Below, one piece after another: positions 62,457 through 64,000 of a stretch of 64,000 nt of DNA. The position numbers and the translations under genes were made by a program. The stretch comes from Dictyoglomus thermophilum H-6-12 (GTDB lineage: Bacteria; Dictyoglomota; Dictyoglomia; Dictyoglomales; Dictyoglomaceae): the NCBI RefSeq assembly GCF_000020965.1, contig NC_011297.1, forward strand, positions 1,708,525 to 1,772,524. Direction: 5' to 3'. The notes beneath the pieces are model-generated. The model was given only the letters and a program-made list of their open reading frames with translations, was not told where the DNA came from and did no database searches. Positions within the stretch are counted from its first letter, which is position 1. Every line of letters starts with the position of its first letter.

Positions 62457-63214
62457 TTAATTCACCCTAAAAAGCTCATCTGCCCTTTCTTTTATCAGTT
62501 TTCTCTTTTCAAGGGTTTTTTCAAAAACCTCATCAAAAATTTTAGGAAGATAACTCTCTAATACTTTAACCCCTTCTTCGGTTATTCCCCCTTTTGTGGC
62601 AACTTTTTCTATTATATCTTCAAAAGTCAAGTTCATATTATAAATTAACTTTGCAGTACTATATTACCACGTCTTCTCTCATAGTATTGTTATGTCTCAA
62701 GGAAGATTTCAGGAGTTCATTAAAAATAGAAGCTAAAAATCCTGACGCACAACTTGTTATCTCTACTGCAAAAGGAAAATCTTCCTCTCTTATTCTCTTC
62801 ACCTTACTTATCTTCTCAAATAGCGACTTTATAAAAACCTTGTTCTCTTCTCTAACTTTATCATTATGAGAAATGAGGGTTATTCCCTCATTTATCTCTG
62901 ACAATACTGTGGGAGTAACCTTTGAAATTTGCCCATCAAATACCTTTTCAATATTTTTCAAAAAATTCCTTTATTTCATCTAAAACTCCTTTTACTTCTG
63001 GCTGTTTCACACAGATAAAAATATATTTTGCCTTTTTTGCAAGATCTTTATTATTCTCTGCAATATTAATTTTAGGATAAACTTCTTTTAATCCTAAAAG
63101 CTTACTTTTTGTCCTTGTAGAAACAATTATTTCCTCTGGTTTTAATATTCTCTCTCCAATAAACTTTTTAACCAGCATACTTCCCATATTACCGTAGCCT
63201 ATAAAACCTATCAC
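62457..63214 (-). pseudogene. proC: Pyrroline-5-carboxylate reductase gene with two frameshifts
   Basis: Three consecutive minus-strand frames give ProC in order: GTG start at 63214 with GFIGYGNMGSM (Rossmann motif) and ICVKQPEV; then a second frame with TPTVLSEINEGITLIS and DFPFAVEITSCASGF (matching the ProC dimer/active part); then a third with STAKLIYNMNL, KVATKGGITEEGVKV and a stop at 62459-62457. Shifts are near 62948-62962 (a run of five A residues on the coding strand) and 62659-62664 (TAG). Removing one base at each restores a single frame. It is either a dying gene or an assembly error; loss would affect proline synthesis. Confidence 0.8.
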
Positions 63215-63648
63215 CTACGCATCACCCCTTTGAAAATTTTTGCTATTTTAACATAACAATTATTCTTGCTCAAAATTTATCCTTTCCATACTTCATAAAC
63301 CTTGAAAAAATATGATTAATCTCTTATTAGACCATTCCCAAATAAAATATTTGCAAATTTATAGGCTTCTTTTGTCCTTTCCATACCCTATTTCACATTT
63401 AATCTAAAGAATAAGAAAAATAAAAAGATCCTACTGACTGCTTTTACTCATTTTTATAGAAATCTATTTTAATATATAATTAAATTCAAAATAATTGTGT
63501 AAAACGTTTTATCACCAAAATTTCAAAAAAGACAAAAATTTGTCCTCTTAAAATAAAGATTTTATCAATACTTCCAAGTAAGGTAAATTTGAAAATCAAA
63601 TGATATTAAAGTAAAATATATCCCAAAAAGGGGAAGGGTATTTGAAAA
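63215..63648. other. AT-rich intergenic region with a LacI-like palindrome
   Basis: No gene is visible in these 434 bases. At 63497-63515 GTGTAAAACGTTTTATCAC contains the perfect 12-bp palindrome TAAAACGTTTTA centred on CG, the style of LacI-family or CcpA-type operators. The GTG gene at 63649 follows 130 nt later with AAGGGGAAGGG as ribosome site; a promoter cannot be placed with confidence. Confidence 0.4.
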
Positions 63649-63999
63649 GTGCTAAAGAATTATTTCTTGGGTAAAATTAAAAATCTCTTAGTATGTTTTT
63701 CTTTATTATTTTTGCTACTCGGAGCAATTGTTTTAGGTAGTATGGAGGAAAGTAAAACAATAATACTGAATGGAAGAATATATAACCTTATTCCACTGAG
63801 CAAAGTTCTGTCCATAAGAGTTGTTGCTTCCTCTGGTATGTTTACTGAGGTTACTACCTCCTGTTCCTATGGAACTGTAGGTGCAAATATTGCTTGGGCA
63901 AAAGGACAAGCAAATTTCAGAGCTTATATAGGAATAGCGGGAGTAGGAGGCACTATAGGATCATTTTCTTTGAGTGTCTCAGATTCGGTAATTCTATAA
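63649..63999 (+). CDS. Small secreted protein, unknown function
   Basis: The 116-residue protein starts at GTG (63649) behind a strong AAGGGGAAGGG site and has a signal sequence (LLVCFSLLFLLLGAIVL, about residues 12-28). The mature part is glycine/serine/alanine-rich with beta-like repeats (SGMFTEVTTSCSYG, GQANFRAYIGIAGVGG). It ends at the window edge with TAA (63997-63999), so it is complete. No family recognised. Confidence 0.65.
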   Translation: MLKNYFLGKIKNLLVCFSLLFLLLGAIVLGSMEESKTIILNGRIYNLIPLSKVLSIRVVASSGMFTEVTTSCSYGTVGANIAWAKGQANFRAYIGIAGVGGTIGSFSLSVSDSVIL

Positions 64000-64000
64000 G

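Overview
The window is AT-rich (roughly one third G+C), densely packed, and has short or overlapping gene junctions with several GTG and TTG starts. Its gene content suggests an anaerobic, thermophilic, plant-polysaccharide-degrading bacterium: a [NiFe] hydrogenase with its maturation genes, glycoside hydrolases of families 2, 39, 43 and 44, and a HypA/HypB pair of the type known from Thermococcales archaea. A Dictyoglomus-like organism fits best, but this is inferred from gene content and style. No rRNA or tRNA gene was seen that could confirm it.

Layout. 1-2.8 kb: a MoxR ATPase / DUF58 / transglutaminase-type membrane protein operon with a small membrane protein. 2.8-3.3 kb: a lone sigma factor. 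3.4-8.8 kb: dCTP deaminase, DUF4380 protein, glucose-6-phosphate dehydrogenase, dipeptide epimerase, then mannose-1-phosphate guanylyltransferase. 8.8-16.6 kb: a Na/Pi cotransporter, an SDR epimerase with a TetR regulator whose operator is visible, an AbrB-ABC-2 export operon, a WYL regulator and CinA. 16.7-24.1 kb: a GAF/HD-GYP protein, an M20 amidohydrolase, phosphomannomutase, an ECF sigma/anti-sigma operon, a glycosyltransferase, and an unusual fusion of PlsY with a dolichol/phytol-kinase-like domain. 24.3-32.8 kb: a three-gene defence-like cassette (PLD-nuclease/SNF2 helicase, Eco57I-type methyltransferase, and a protein with a PD-(D/E)XK-like N-terminus) flanked by a 19-bp direct repeat. 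32.9-46.6 kb: a homocysteine methyltransferase, then hypA, a Mrp/MinD-type hypB, the hydrogenase subunits, protease, hypF, C_GCAxxG_C_C, hypC, hypD and hypE, with a reversed GH2 gene inside. 46.6-50.9 kb: GH43 and GH39 genes and a frameshifted MFS transporter. 51-55.4 kb: a DUF362 ferredoxin-like protein and a second ABC-2 exporter. 55.4-59.2 kb: a DpnII-like restriction enzyme with a methyltransferase, set between decayed DNA, related direct repeats and a dead HepT toxin gene. 59.2-64 kb: a pseudouridine synthase, a frameshifted GH44 enzyme, a strongly structured and unidentified non-coding RNA of about 245 nt, a broken proC, and a small secreted protein.

The two most interesting unexplained items are the three-gene cassette at 24.3-32.8 kb and the structured RNA at 61.74-61.99 kb. 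Across the window, at least six genes have a TATAAT-like -10 box only 6-13 nt before the start codon and no Shine-Dalgarno, which points to leaderless transcripts. Four genes (MFS, GH44, proC, hepT) carry frameshifts. Some may be sequencing errors in homopolymers, but hepT looks truly dead.
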